Shown: piece after piece, positions 9,099 to 17,723 of the stretch
How positions within the stretch are numbered: the stretch's first letter is position 1
How the letters are laid out: every line of letters starts with the position of its first letter
NCBI GenBank assembly: GCA_963712715.1
Contig: CAVQJI010000013.1
Coordinates: 1 to 64,000, forward strand
DNA: 64,000 bases
Direction of reading: 5' to 3'
Source: JAFEDN01 sp963712715
GTDB lineage: Bacteria; Pseudomonadota; Gammaproteobacteria; Coxiellales; Coxiellaceae
Position numbers and translations under genes: made by a program
The notes under the pieces: generated by a model
What the model was told of the DNA's origin: nothing
Databases searched by the model: none
What the model saw: the letters and a program-made list of their open reading frames with translations, nothing else

Positions 9099-9371
9099 CT
9101 ATTATAGTCCTCCCTGACTGGAAAAATATTAATCAATTTTATCGGCACATCCTGCGCCGACGTTCTTACTAGTAAATAAGCCGTTTAAACCACTTACCCT
9201 TACCTCTTACCATTAATTTAGATCATATCAAATTAACGGCATTCCAAGCGAGTGAATGTTTACCTCAAAGCAATATAAACTCCATAATGCTGGACGTTTT
9301 TCTTTACAACTCATTTAATGAATCTTTAATTCACAATAATTAATCCGTTAATATAAAGTCGCTGGAACCCA

Positions 9372-9513
9372 GTCAAGGATGGCCACTGGCGAGTTAATCT
9401 GCGCACGGTCTTTAGGTGACAAAATTCTCATGCAACAGAGTGATTAACTAGACTGTACAAAGGTCGACAGCAGATTAACTCGCCAGTGGCCACCCGCAGG
9501 GTTTATCCTTGAC
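9372..9513. repeat. Inverted-repeat (MITE-like) element
   Basis: The left arm 9372-9402 (GTCAAGGAT then GGCCACTGGCGAGTTAATCTGC) is repeated inverted on the right as 9470-9491 plus 9505-9513, with about 13 extra bases in the right arm. The spacer of about 67 bp has no ORF. This looks like a small non-autonomous element or the fused ends of a deleted transposon. Confidence 0.6.
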
Positions 9514-9671
9514 GGGGTGGAAGCGACAATACCCTAGTGATGCAGGTTTGGCAGCCCAGCGCTGCCAAATCCTGCTACCCGGCGAGGGATGCAAGGGGGT
9601 TTGGGGGATGGAACATCCCCCATTTCATCTGGCGAAGCCAGAAAATCATCGCGAAGCGATACGCTCTCGGC

Positions 9672-9826
9672 ACTCTCTGTTGACGCTGAGTCAACAGAGA
9701 GTGCCGGAACGGCACATCTAAGTATTTGGAACAATAATTTATTTTTTAAAAATTCAACTGTGAAACCCACTGTGAGCGAAAAGTTGAATTTAATTTTTCA
9801 ATTTTTATCGGTTTTTATAGTGCATT
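9672..9826 (+). repeat. Palindrome-headed repeat, copy B
   Basis: Second copy of the unit at 8441-8598. Its head palindrome is longer: CGGCACTCTCTGTTGAC (from 9669) pairs with GTCAACAGAGAGTGCCG around five bases. The tail again ends ...CGGTTTTTATAGTGCATT. It is directly preceded by short hairpins (GGGGGATG/CATCCCCC, TCTGGCGAAGCCAGA), so several palindromic units have accumulated here. Confidence 0.75.
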
Positions 9827-10020
9827 CTATTAAAATTAATGATATACTTCTTCACATGTTCCTTCCCTGTCTGGATTAAAATGACAGGAAGACCGTGAAG
9901 CTGCGATGAGAGTCTCGGTCGCAATCTCCCCGGAGATTGTCGCAGCGTGCATACTCTTTATTGAGTATACACTCATCATTTGAATCAACCGTTCACATCT
10001 AAACAATTTGAACGATTGAT

Positions 10021-10138
10021 TAATAACATCGGAAAAATTTCCTAGCCTATTTTTGTAGGCAATGTTATTTTTTCAATCTTTGGATGTCCAATCATCAATA
10101 TTATGATCAGGGCTATTTCATAACCCTGATAATTTTTT
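10021..10138. terminator. Two adjacent terminator-like hairpins
   Basis: The first is nested: AATAACAT (from 10022) with ATGTTATT (to 10069), enclosing GCCTA/TAGGC, followed by TTTTTTC. The second is ATCAGGG (10106-10112) with CCCTGAT (10124-10130), followed by AATTTTTTG. Both read as rightward intrinsic terminators. No protein gene ends just upstream, which suggests either a decayed gene or a small RNA. Confidence 0.5.
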
Positions 10139-11130
10139 GAAAACTCTTTTGATGTGCGCAAGTATAAAAAAAGAGGATTAGTTCATTCCTGTTTCTGGTA
10201 ATTTCCGGAAATAGTCTTCACTTGGCGATTTTTTGAAGCGCAAATGCGCCGAAAAAGATAGCTTCTCTGTCAAAACCTGAAAGAGATCTGCGCAAAAGTT
10301 CAATGGCCATGCAGTCAAACAAATGATTTCATGTCTTGAGAATATGTTTTCGTACGCGCTGAACCCCTGCCCTGTTCATTCACTGCCGTCTTGCTTAAGG
10401 TTTTCATTCATTCGGAATGAGGCAAGCGTTGAGATGGTGTACCTCGCTGTACATTGTCTGGTGAATTTAGCGTATGACAGAAAGGTTTCGTGCTGGCCGC
10501 GAAAAGCTCCCTTTCTGATTCAAGTTCCCGCAATGGGAAAAAGTAGATCGGCGCATATTTGCGCCGCCGGTTTAATCGCCGGACTTCTGCCGTGGCGGAA
10601 ACGTCGTTGTAGAGAGTATCAGTCAACACTCACGTATGGCCGAATAATTTGAGCAAAAAAAATGGAATATAAATAAGGAGAAAAAATGTCCTGGAAGAAT
10701 ACTTTGAATGAGATGCTGGAAAAACATAATAAAGCTGCTGCGCGTGGTGGTAAAGCAGTGGGCTTTGCTACGCAGTCAGCACGGCAAGAGACGTTATGGC
10801 GAGGATTTAAAGAACTTCATGCATTGAAATATCACTTAAATGATGTTCATGAATTTAAAGAGCGGCATATCCGGGCATTAGCTAATGCTTGGGAAGACCG
10901 AGGACTATCCGCCTCGACAATTCAAAACCGTATCAGCGTATTTCGGACTTTCGCGGAATGGATTGGTAAACGCGGGATGATTCTCGGTTCTGAACATTAC
11001 GTCAAAAATCCTGACAATGTCAAACGTCATGGCGTGACGCAAACGGATAAAACCTGGAGCGGCCAACATTATGATTTAAGTCAAAAATTGGAAAAATTGC
11101 AGATTCAAGATGCCGCAGTCGCGATGCAGC

Positions 11131-12380
11131 TAGTACAGTGTCATCTTAATTTTGACTAATTACTTCGAGGATAGGATAAAGCTTTTTTAGCTTAATTCGC
11201 GCATCTTCTGTAGTAAATTGCCAATTCACTTTTACAGCCTTTTCATTACGTTTTTTACACCAGGCGAGAGCTTCTTTTGTTAATGTTTCCTGGTCGGGTA
11301 TGCGACGATCCAGGCATTGTCTACTTAAATGACTGAATTCAAGTTCAGCCATATTTAACCAGCTACCGTGTTTAGGTGTGTGATGAATTTCCAGTTTCTC
11401 CAAAATCCTTCTGGCTTCTGCCGGCTCAAATGTTTCATAGAGGGAAGAACCGGCATGCGTATTCAAATTATCCATCACTAACAGCACTTTTTCTGCATCA
11501 GGATAATCATTATCAACCAATCCTTTTATAAAATGAGCCCAATCCGTTTTCCTGCGCTGATCCGTGACCTCAATTTTTCGTTTCCCGGCCAGCGGTTCAA
11601 ATGCCAAAAAAATATTACTGGTGCCATTGCGTTCGTATTCCGTATCATATCGCTCAACCTTTCCTGGCTCCGCCGCCAGTGGCGTTCGCACCTCTTTAAT
11701 CTGTTGTTTACTGCTTTCATCCATGCAAACAACCGGACGTTTTTCATCATACGGCCGGGTATAAATATCCAATACATCTTCCATTTTGCAGACAAATTCT
11801 GCATTCGCTTTGGATGGAATGCACCATTCTTTTTTTAACCACGGTTTAAGTTCGTTTTTTTTAATGTCTGGCGAATCGTCTCATACGAAACACTTTCCAA
11901 TATTTTATATTCGACTACCCGGTTTGAAAGTAATCTTAAACTCCAACGGGCATATCCTTCGGGGGCCTCACTACAACAAAGAGTAATCAGTCGCGCTTCT
12001 TCTTCACCCTTAAATTTTCGACGGCTTAAGCGGGGAGTAAATTTTTTCTGAAAAACTTTCTCCAGCCCTCCTTCAACAAATTTTTGCCGTAGTCGCGCCA
12101 CTGTCTTGGCGCTCACTTCTACTTTATCCACTATTTCAGCGTCTGTGTAACCCATGCCTTCCTCTGAGGCATCTATTCCCAAAAGTACCCGCGCAATCTT
12201 ATGCTTTTTAGCCGCTGCATTACCGTTCGATAACACTTTATTCAACTCTGCGCGTTCTTCTTGAGTCAGTTTTACGACATACTTCTTTTCCATCACTATC
12301 CTCTCCCTGGTTATAGCCATTGCTTCGGATAGGATAACGCTCTGTTATAAAATAGTCAAAATAAGACTGACGCTGTACTA
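11131..12380 (-). mobile_element. IS630-family insertion sequence
   Basis: Bounded by 28-bp imperfect inverted repeats at 11131-11158 and 12353-12380 (each starting TAGTACAG and ending TTTTGACTA when read inward). The terminal TA on both sides is the target duplication expected for IS630/Tc1/mariner. Excision of one TA plus the element restores the integrase frame exactly. The insertion is therefore clean and probably recent. Confidence 0.92.
11146..12293 (-). CDS. IS630 transposase, expressed through a probable -1 frameshift
   Basis: ORF A (start ATG 12293 behind GGGAGAGGA, stop 11835) is the HTH DNA-binding part: LTQEERAEL, YTDAEIVDKVEVSAKTVARL. ORF B lies in the -1 frame down to 11146 and carries the DDE catalytic domain: VVCMDESSKQ, VLLVMDNLNTH, PKHGSWLNMAELEF. 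The switch point is a run of eight A on the coding strand (11855-11862). Slipping back one base converts KKTNLNRG-stop into KKNELKPW and reads straight into ORF B. A-run slippage is known in this family, so the transposase is likely functional, not broken. Its stop codon lies inside the left inverted repeat. Confidence 0.85.
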
Positions 12381-12870
12381 GAATTGCAGCGCGCTTTCGG
12401 TCTACGAATGCGCGAAGCGGCATTACTGAAACCGCATCAAGCTGACAAGGTCGCGTATCTTGCTGTCAATTGGGGAACTAAAGGCGGACGAGATCGTATT
12501 ATACCGATCCAGACTGACTATCAACGTGACGTACTACTGCGCGCAAAATTGCTCATCAAGATTAAGACGCATTCCGTAATACCAGATGGCTATAATTTTA
12601 AGCAATGGAAAAACCATTATTATTATATATGCCGTGAAAACGGTATCAGCCGAAAAAATGGCATTACCAGTCACGGCCTGCGTCATGAACGCCTTAATGA
12701 AATTTATCAGGATATAACCGGGCAAGCCAGTCCTATTAAATCAAAAAGCGGCAATAGCGTGGTGAATCCCCAACTAGACCAAATAGCCCGTCAAGAAGTG
12801 GCTGAAATAGCTGGGCATAGCCGCCCTTCCATTGCCAGTGCTTATATAGGAGGACGTTCATAAAATTTGA

Positions 12871-13035
12871 GAGAGTTATTTTTAAATCTGTTTTAGCTCT
12901 GAGCTTCAACTTCAGTCCAATAGCCATGCAAATGGCCTTGTAATACTGTCACGGGGGTATTACATTGGGGCTTAACACTATTCAAAATGCCGTGTCCGAA
13001 GCAAGGAGTCTAAAACAGATTTAAAAATAACTCTC
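12871..13035. repeat. 165-bp MITE-like element with 26-bp perfect inverted repeats
   Basis: 12871-12896 (GAGAGTTATTTTTAAATC...) is repeated exactly inverted at 13010-13035. The spacer has no ORF but contains a hairpin (GTAATAC...GTATTAC) and GCCATGCAAATGGC. No transposase is associated. The arms do not match the IS630, IS66 or RIT ends in this window, so its helper is elsewhere. Confidence 0.75.
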
Positions 13036-13043
13036 GTGTATCT

Positions 13044-13164
13044 AGTATGTTCAAAAATTTTAGACATACTGGATAAACTAAAGTGAAGCTTCAAGTTGTT
13101 CGCTGTTCGCGAACAGCGAACGACCTAACTATTCGCAATTCGCGAATCACGAATTGTGAATAGT
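13044..13164. promoter_or_regulatory. Cluster of palindromes at the left border of the defence island
   Basis: Three adjacent dyads: 13044-13070 (AGTATGT...ACATACT); 13098-13121, a perfect 24-bp palindrome centred on TTCGCGAA (GTTCGCTGTTCG and its complement); and 13128-13164, ACTATTCGCAATTCG with CGAATTGTGAATAGT (one mismatch). Closely related TTCGCGAA sequences lie at the right border (23849-23955). They could be operators of an island regulator, recombination sites or mobile palindromes. Confidence 0.55.
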
Positions 13165-13198
13165 CAAAATTAATCCAAAAATCAACCACCCCTTTAAA

Positions 13199-13258
13199 AT
13201 GTCTATTTTTAGAAAACGAAACTTTATGCTAAAGTATATAAAATTGTCCATTTTTAGC
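13199..13258 (+). promoter_or_regulatory. Direct repeats in front of the DUF6088-type gene
   Basis: ATGTCTATTTTTAG (13199-13212) and TTGTCCATTTTTAG (13245-13258) are near-identical direct repeats spaced about 46 bp apart, ending 17 bases before the start codon at 13276. Antitoxins of this class often bind their own promoter, so these are plausible operator half-sites; that is inference. Confidence 0.4.
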
Positions 13259-13275
13259 AGATAATAGAGGCCGAG

Positions 13276-13708
13276 ATGCCTAAAAGATATTACAAAAAAA
13301 GTCTAAAATTCAAAATATTAGATAAAACAAACCAAATGTCTAATAGTATAGTCCTGCGTCAAGATATTCAGGACATGGGGAGTTCACGTCAAATCAGTCG
13401 ATGCCTTAAGGATTTGGTAGAAATAGGTGAGCTAATCAAAATCGGTTACGGTATTTATGCTAAATCGATATATATCAGAAAATATTGGGAAACCTATCAT
13501 TAAAGATGGTTTTGACCAAGCGTGCAAAGAAGCGCTTACAAGGCTGAATGTTAGTTGGGAACCCGGTAGCGCTGAAAAGGCATATAACGCTGGCCTCTCT
13601 AGGCAAGTCCCCGTCCGTATAATTGTTTGTTTAAAAAGCCGGTTTAGACGGCACTTGAGTTATGGAAATAGAAAACTCATTGTGGAGAAGGGAATTAATG
13701 CCCGATAA
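13276..13708 (+). pseudogene. DUF6088/AbiEi-type antitoxin, frameshifted
   Basis: The first part (to 13503) has a winged-helix region (SNSIVLRQDIQDMGSSRQ, LVEIGELIKIGYGIYAKS). The second part, in another frame from about 13457, continues ENIGKPIIKDGF, EALTRLNVSWEPGSAEKAYNAG, QVPVRIIVCLKSR and HLSYGNRKL, the order found in DUF6088 proteins. A single indel near 13465-13490 breaks the gene. Its 3' end overlaps the RhuM start by 11 bases. No AbiEii-type toxin lies directly behind it, although a nucleotidyltransferase gene is present at the other end of the island. Confidence 0.65.
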
Positions 13709-14768
13709 TAAATTTATGATAAATCAACATAAAAAAAAATTACTCATCCGTAACTCAACAGCCGAGTTCCTAATTTTCACAGCTCAAGCGGGACAACGAA
13801 GCATAGAGGCACGTTATGAAGATGAGACAATCTGGCTATCCCAAAAGCTGATGGCCTCCCTGTTTGATGTGGATGTTAGAACAATTAATGAACACATTCA
13901 AAATATCTACTCCCAGCAAGAGTTAACGCTAGAGGCAACTATCCGGAAATTCCGGATAGTTCAAAAAGAGGGCAAGCGGGACATATCTCGTGAAGTGGAC
14001 TTCTACAATCTTGACGCTATTATTTCCGTGGGTTACCGGATCAATTCGGTATGCGCTACCCAATTTCGTCAGTGGGCCACTGGGGTATTGCGTGAATTCG
14101 CCATTAAAGGCTATGTATTAGACAAACAGCGTATGGAAAATGGCTCATTTCTGGGTGAAGAGTACTTTGAACGCTTACTGGCAGAAATCCGTGAGATTCG
14201 CCTCAGTGAACGAAAATTCTACCAGAAAATTACCGACATCTACGCCACAAGCCTAGACTATAATCCGGACGCACCAACCACTAAAGAATTTTTCGCTAAA
14301 GTGCAAAACAAATTGCATTTCGCTATCCATGGCTATACTGCTGCGGAGCTAATCATGCAGCGAGCAAATAGTACAAAAGATTATATGGGACTCACCAACT
14401 GGGAAAAAGCCCCTCACGGAAAAATTCTTAAAACCGATATTTCTATTGCCAAAAACTATCTATCTAAAGATGAGCTAGAATCATTAGGACGAATTGTCAA
14501 TGCTTACCTTGAATTAGCAGAAGAACGAGCATTGCGAAAAATCCCCATGACTATGGAAGACTGGGTAAAGCATCTGAATAGGCTATTAGAGTTTACTGAT
14601 CGCAATATTTTACTGGATAATGGCAAAATTTCAGCAGAAACAGCTAGAATTCATGCCGAAAGCGAATTCGAGAAATATCGAGTTATTCAGGATCGCTTAT
14701 TTGAGAGCGATTTTGATAAAGCTATAAACCGGATCAATAGTCCTGAAAAAAAAGAGAAGAACTCATAA
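13698..14768 (+). CDS. rhuM: RhuM-family protein
   Basis: 356 residues from the ATG at 13698, chosen because AAGGGA precedes it; an upstream ATG at 13662 would add 12 residues. The N-terminal Bro/KilA-like DNA-binding region is visible: TIWLSQKLMASLFDVDVRTI and REVDFYNLDAIISVGYRI, FRQWATGVLREFAIKGYVLD. The C-terminal part is helical (KEFFAKVQNKLHFAI, MTMEDWVKHLNRLLEF). RhuM was named in Salmonella pathogenicity island 3, and homologues often lie beside restriction and toxin genes. It converges on hsdSM with 33 bases between. The biochemical role is unknown. Confidence 0.8.
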   Translation: MPDNKFMINQHKKKLLIRNSTAEFLIFTAQAGQRSIEARYEDETIWLSQKLMASLFDVDVRTINEHIQNIYSQQELTLEATIRKFRIVQKEGKRDISREVDFYNLDAIISVGYRINSVCATQFRQWATGVLREFAIKGYVLDKQRMENGSFLGEEYFERLLAEIREIRLSERKFYQKITDIYATSLDYNPDAPTTKEFFAKVQNKLHFAIHGYTAAELIMQRANSTKDYMGLTNWEKAPHGKILKTDISIAKNYLSKDELESLGRIVNAYLELAEERALRKIPMTMEDWVKHLNRLLEFTDRNILLDNGKISAETARIHAESEFEKYRVIQDRLFESDFDKAINRINSPEKKEKNS

Positions 14769-14801
14769 ACTACAAAAACTTTACTACTACATAGACAGCT
14801 A

Positions 14802-17723
14802 TCAAGTAGACAATTCTTCTGTGACTCTTTTAAATTGCTCCAACGCTGCTTCAAGATTCTCTACAATCTCTGCAGCGATTATCTCAGGCGCTGGAATATT
14901 ATCCATATCTTCTAAGCTATCGTCTTTTAACCAAAAAATATCTAAATTTAATTTATCTCTCTGGATTACTTCATCGTAAGCAAAACGGTGAAATCGTTCC
15001 GATTCTTGACGGGTAGCGAAATTTCCTGGCTGATAACACGTTATAAAATCACTTAAATCCCCAGGCTTTAAAGGATTAGTTTTGGGCGTAAAGTGTATAT
15101 TGGTGCGAAAATCATATATCCATAGTTCTTTAGTCCAAGCTTTTTTTTCAGCGGGTTTTTTATCAAAAAAAAGCACATTTGCCTTAACTCCCGGACTGTA
15201 CCATATGCCAGTCGGCAAACGCAGTAGAGTGTGAAAATTAAACTGCTCTAGTAAACGTTTACGAATGCCTTCTCCGGCACGTCCGGCCTCAAAAAGAACA
15301 TTGTCAGGGAGAACTACACCAGCTCGCCCATGAGTATCTAAAATAGTCATTATATGCTGTAAAAAATTGAATTGCTTGTTTGAAGTGGTAAATTTAAAGT
15401 CTTCTCGCTCGTAATTTTCACGCTCGGTTGATACATCGCCATCTTCACCGACGATACGGTAGCTGCTTTTTTTTCCGAAAGGAGGATTAGTTAAGACTAA
15501 TTGATACCGGTTACCCGAGTCTTTGGCTAACGAATCAGCTTGATACACTGGACTTCCCCCATCACCAATGCCATGCAGGTAAAGGTTCATCGCACATAAC
15601 CGTACTACTTCATCGACAATATCTATTCCCGTGAAAGTTTCATGTCTAAGTTTACGTAACTTATCACGATCCTTCGATTGATTTTTCATATACTCATAAG
15701 CGCCGAGCAAAAATCCGCCCGTGCCACAAGCAGGGTCACATATTTTTTCGCCGATTTTTGGCTCTAAACATTGCACAATTGCGTCAATAACAGGGCGCGG
15801 CGTGAAATATTGACCTGCGCCTGAGCGGACTTCAGCGGCATTTTTTTCCAGCAACCCTTCATAAATTTTGCCTTTGACATCCACGCCAATGCCAATCCAA
15901 GGGCCTTCCGTTGCAATCATTGAAACGATCCGTTTTAATTTAGCAGGATCAGTTAGTTTATTTTGTGCTTTTTTAAAAATAACTCCGATTAATCCTGGCT
16001 CACTACCTAAGTTTTCAAGTGTATGACGGTATTGCAACTCCAACTCATCACCATCTTTACTAACTAGTTTATTCCAGCGCCATTGATCTGGAATGACAGA
16101 AGGCTCATTCAATAGATCACTACGCTCATCATCCATTTTTAGGAAGAGTAAATAAGTAATTTGCTCAATATAATCACCATAAGAAATACCTTGATCACGG
16201 AGAACATGCGCATAGTTCCATACTTTAGAAACCAGCGAGGAGTAATCTTTACTAATATTGTTCTTGTTCATAAGGTTCTTTTTCCTTTCTAATGATTTTG
16301 CGTTTAGCAATTTAGGTTTTTCGGCCCGATTTTTTTCGCGTTCCTGACGTATACGCTCGAGTAATACAGAAGCAGGTTCATCATTATCTTTTTGCGGTAC
16401 TAATTTTCCTGAAAATGCAGCATTCAAAATAGATTCACGAAGTATACGATTTCTAACTAATTCATTTTTACAATAATTTTCTAATAAACTTATTCGTGAA
16501 AAAATATTCTCTAATCGATTAATAATTTCATTTTGCTCATTCTCAGGAGGTAAAGGAATTGATAGCATTTTAAGCTTTGTACCATTTACATTAGCTTGAC
16601 CTACTTGCTGACTAACAACTCTTTTTATCCAGTCTTTTCCATATTTAGAATTTATAAATGCAGATATAAACTCAGGCTCTACTTGTATAGGCCTACAACG
16701 AATAAGATAAGAAGCAAATAAACAAAGCTCTGGCTTGCCATTAAAAACAGCAGTTTTTCCAACTAATTCAGCGCTATTAGTCCTGTTGAATAAAATATCC
16801 CCACTTCTAAGTAACAACTTAGGAAATTCTGAATGGTCTCTAGGTAGATATTTTAGCTTATTAAAAATTAACTGCCCTTGAAAGATATTACCCATACGAA
16901 TTACTGGAATACCATTACATGCTGATGTACATTTAGCAGAGCTGCCATACTCTATAGATGAGCATATCTGATCAATCGTTGCCACTGCCCAACTATCCGG
17001 CAAAATTGGCATATATAAATCAGAAGGTACAGCAGTCTCTTGATATTTTCCTTTATTCTTCCACATATCTCGTCGTTTAGCGAGAATACAATCAAGAAAT
17101 TCTTTACCAGATCCCAGGCAATTTTTATTCTCTTCTCGCCAATCTTTGGTGAGTTCGCCGGTAACGGCTGCTTTGAGGATGGATTGACGATAAGTAGAAA
17201 GCAGTTTTTGTGTTCTTTTCAAAGCTGCTTCAGCTTCATCTAATTTACTAAATAATTCTTCAATCTTTGAAACAATTCTTTTTTGTTCATTTAAAGGAGC
17301 AATAGGAACAATTTGATTCTGCAACACAGCTTTGGTTATAGCTTTAAATATTGTTCCAGTCCCTTTACTTGATAATTCTGTTTCAATAAATTTTAAATAA
17401 AAATGAATAAATTCACTAACTACTGTTTGAGGTCTTACTGCTGCTAAACCACGACCAATTGCACAATTTGACTGAGCTATATTTGTTGACCCTACTGGGG
17501 CACGGATAGAAAGCAGGATATCACCTGCTTGAGCATATTTTTTCGGCTGTATACACCAAACCTTAACAACTGGATAAATAATACCAAAATCTGCCTTGCC
17601 CTGAAAAAAAGGAAATCCCTTTTTTTGGTTATTATAAGTTACAGAGGGTGGAGATTGGCCGAAAATCAATTCACTTACATTCACAAGTGCAGTTTTTTCC
17701 CAACCTTTCGGTAAGTTTATCAT
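14802..17723 (-). CDS. hsdSM: Type I restriction-modification HsdS-HsdM fusion protein
   Basis: 973 residues, two subunits in one frame. Residues 1-484 are a complete HsdS: target-recognition domain 1 (about 1-155), conserved helix (LNEQKRIVSKIEELFSKLDE, RQSILKAAVTGELT), domain 2 (about 235-405) and second helix (LRESILNAAFSGKL). From Met485 a complete 489-residue HsdM follows (YIEQITYLLFLKM, GQYFTPRPVIDAIV, DPACGTGGFLLGAYEY as SAM motif I, VLTNPPFGKKSS as motif IV). The Met485 codon at 16271 has its own AGAAAGGAA RBS upstream, so free HsdM may also be made. The start overlaps the hsdR stop (TAATG). Methylates a bipartite adenine site in the host DNA to mark it as self; the site is unknown. 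Confidence 0.9.
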   Translation of the reverse strand: MINLPKGWEKTALVNVSELIFGQSPPSVTYNNQKKGFPFFQGKADFGIIYPVVKVWCIQPKKYAQAGDILLSIRAPVGSTNIAQSNCAIGRGLAAVRPQTVVSEFIHFYLKFIETELSSKGTGTIFKAITKAVLQNQIVPIAPLNEQKRIVSKIEELFSKLDEAEAALKRTQKLLSTYRQSILKAAVTGELTKDWREENKNCLGSGKEFLDCILAKRRDMWKNKGKYQETAVPSDLYMPILPDSWAVATIDQICSSIEYGSSAKCTSACNGIPVIRMGNIFQGQLIFNKLKYLPRDHSEFPKLLLRSGDILFNRTNSAELVGKTAVFNGKPELCLFASYLIRCRPIQVEPEFISAFINSKYGKDWIKRVVSQQVGQANVNGTKLKMLSIPLPPENEQNEIINRLENIFSRISLLENYCKNELVRNRILRESILNAAFSGKLVPQKDNDEPASVLLERIRQEREKNRAEKPKLLNAKSLERKKNLMNKNNISKDYSSLVSKVWNYAHVLRDQGISYGDYIEQITYLLFLKMDDERSDLLNEPSVIPDQWRWNKLVSKDGDELELQYRHTLENLGSEPGLIGVIFKKAQNKLTDPAKLKRIVSMIATEGPWIGIGVDVKGKIYEGLLEKNAAEVRSGAGQYFTPRPVIDAIVQCLEPKIGEKICDPACGTGGFLLGAYEYMKNQSKDRDKLRKLRHETFTGIDIVDEVVRLCAMNLYLHGIGDGGSPVYQADSLAKDSGNRYQLVLTNPPFGKKSSYRIVGEDGDVSTERENYEREDFKFTTSNKQFNFLQHIMTILDTHGRAGVVLPDNVLFEAGRAGEGIRKRLLEQFNFHTLLRLPTGIWYSPGVKANVLFFDKKPAEKKAWTKELWIYDFRTNIHFTPKTNPLKPGDLSDFITCYQPGNFATRQESERFHRFAYDEVIQRDKLNLDIFWLKDDSLEDMDNIPAPEIIAAEIVENLEAALEQFKRVTEELST

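Larger units (their letters stand above)
9099..10685. other. About 1.6 kb without a convincing gene, rich in palindromes
   Basis: No ORF here has a credible start, family motif or codon pattern; those that are open overlap palindromes. The stretch holds an inverted-repeat element (9372-9513), a run of short perfect hairpins (9541-9665), repeat copy B (9672-9826), a large imperfect stem (9902-9947), and two terminator-like hairpins (10021-10074 and 10106-10138). From about 10320 to 10685 the composition becomes GC-richer than its surroundings up to the integrase start, with no gene that I can support. The two terminators without an obvious upstream gene could close an unrecognised small RNA. 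Confidence 0.5.
10686..12863 (+). pseudogene. Tyrosine integrase interrupted by an IS630-family element
   Basis: The N-terminal part (10686-11130) has the SAM-like arm (SASTIQNRISVFRTFAEW). The C-terminal part (12381-12863) has ALRMREA-type motif FGLRMREAALL, HGLRHERLNEIY and the final GHSRPSIASAY with the active-site Tyr. Removing 11133-12380 joins the halves in frame (VAMQL-ELQRAFG) into a 309-residue protein, which corresponds to the 'integrase domain-containing' proteins of genomic islands. The start is preceded by AAGGAG. It sits at the left edge of the defence island and was probably its integrase. The IS insertion has inactivated it, and the C-terminal half has no start of its own. Confidence 0.9.

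Noticed and set aside
9509..9879. Overlapping ORFs of 70-96 codons on both strands
   Set aside because: They are open because of GC-rich palindromes (repeat copy B and hairpins). Each strand is open for the same reason.
10323..10652. 109-codon ORF in front of the integrase
   Set aside because: No family motif, no RBS, and a shadow on the other strand; I treat the region as non-coding.
11146..12320. IS630 ORF A and ORF B as separate genes or pseudogene
   Set aside because: The A8 slip site and the exact continuation in the -1 frame are better explained by programmed frameshifting.
13098..13164. CRISPR array or iteron origin
   Set aside because: The palindromes have unequal lengths and spacers, and no cas or replication gene is near. 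The four CGCGAAT units at 23849 are too short and too few.
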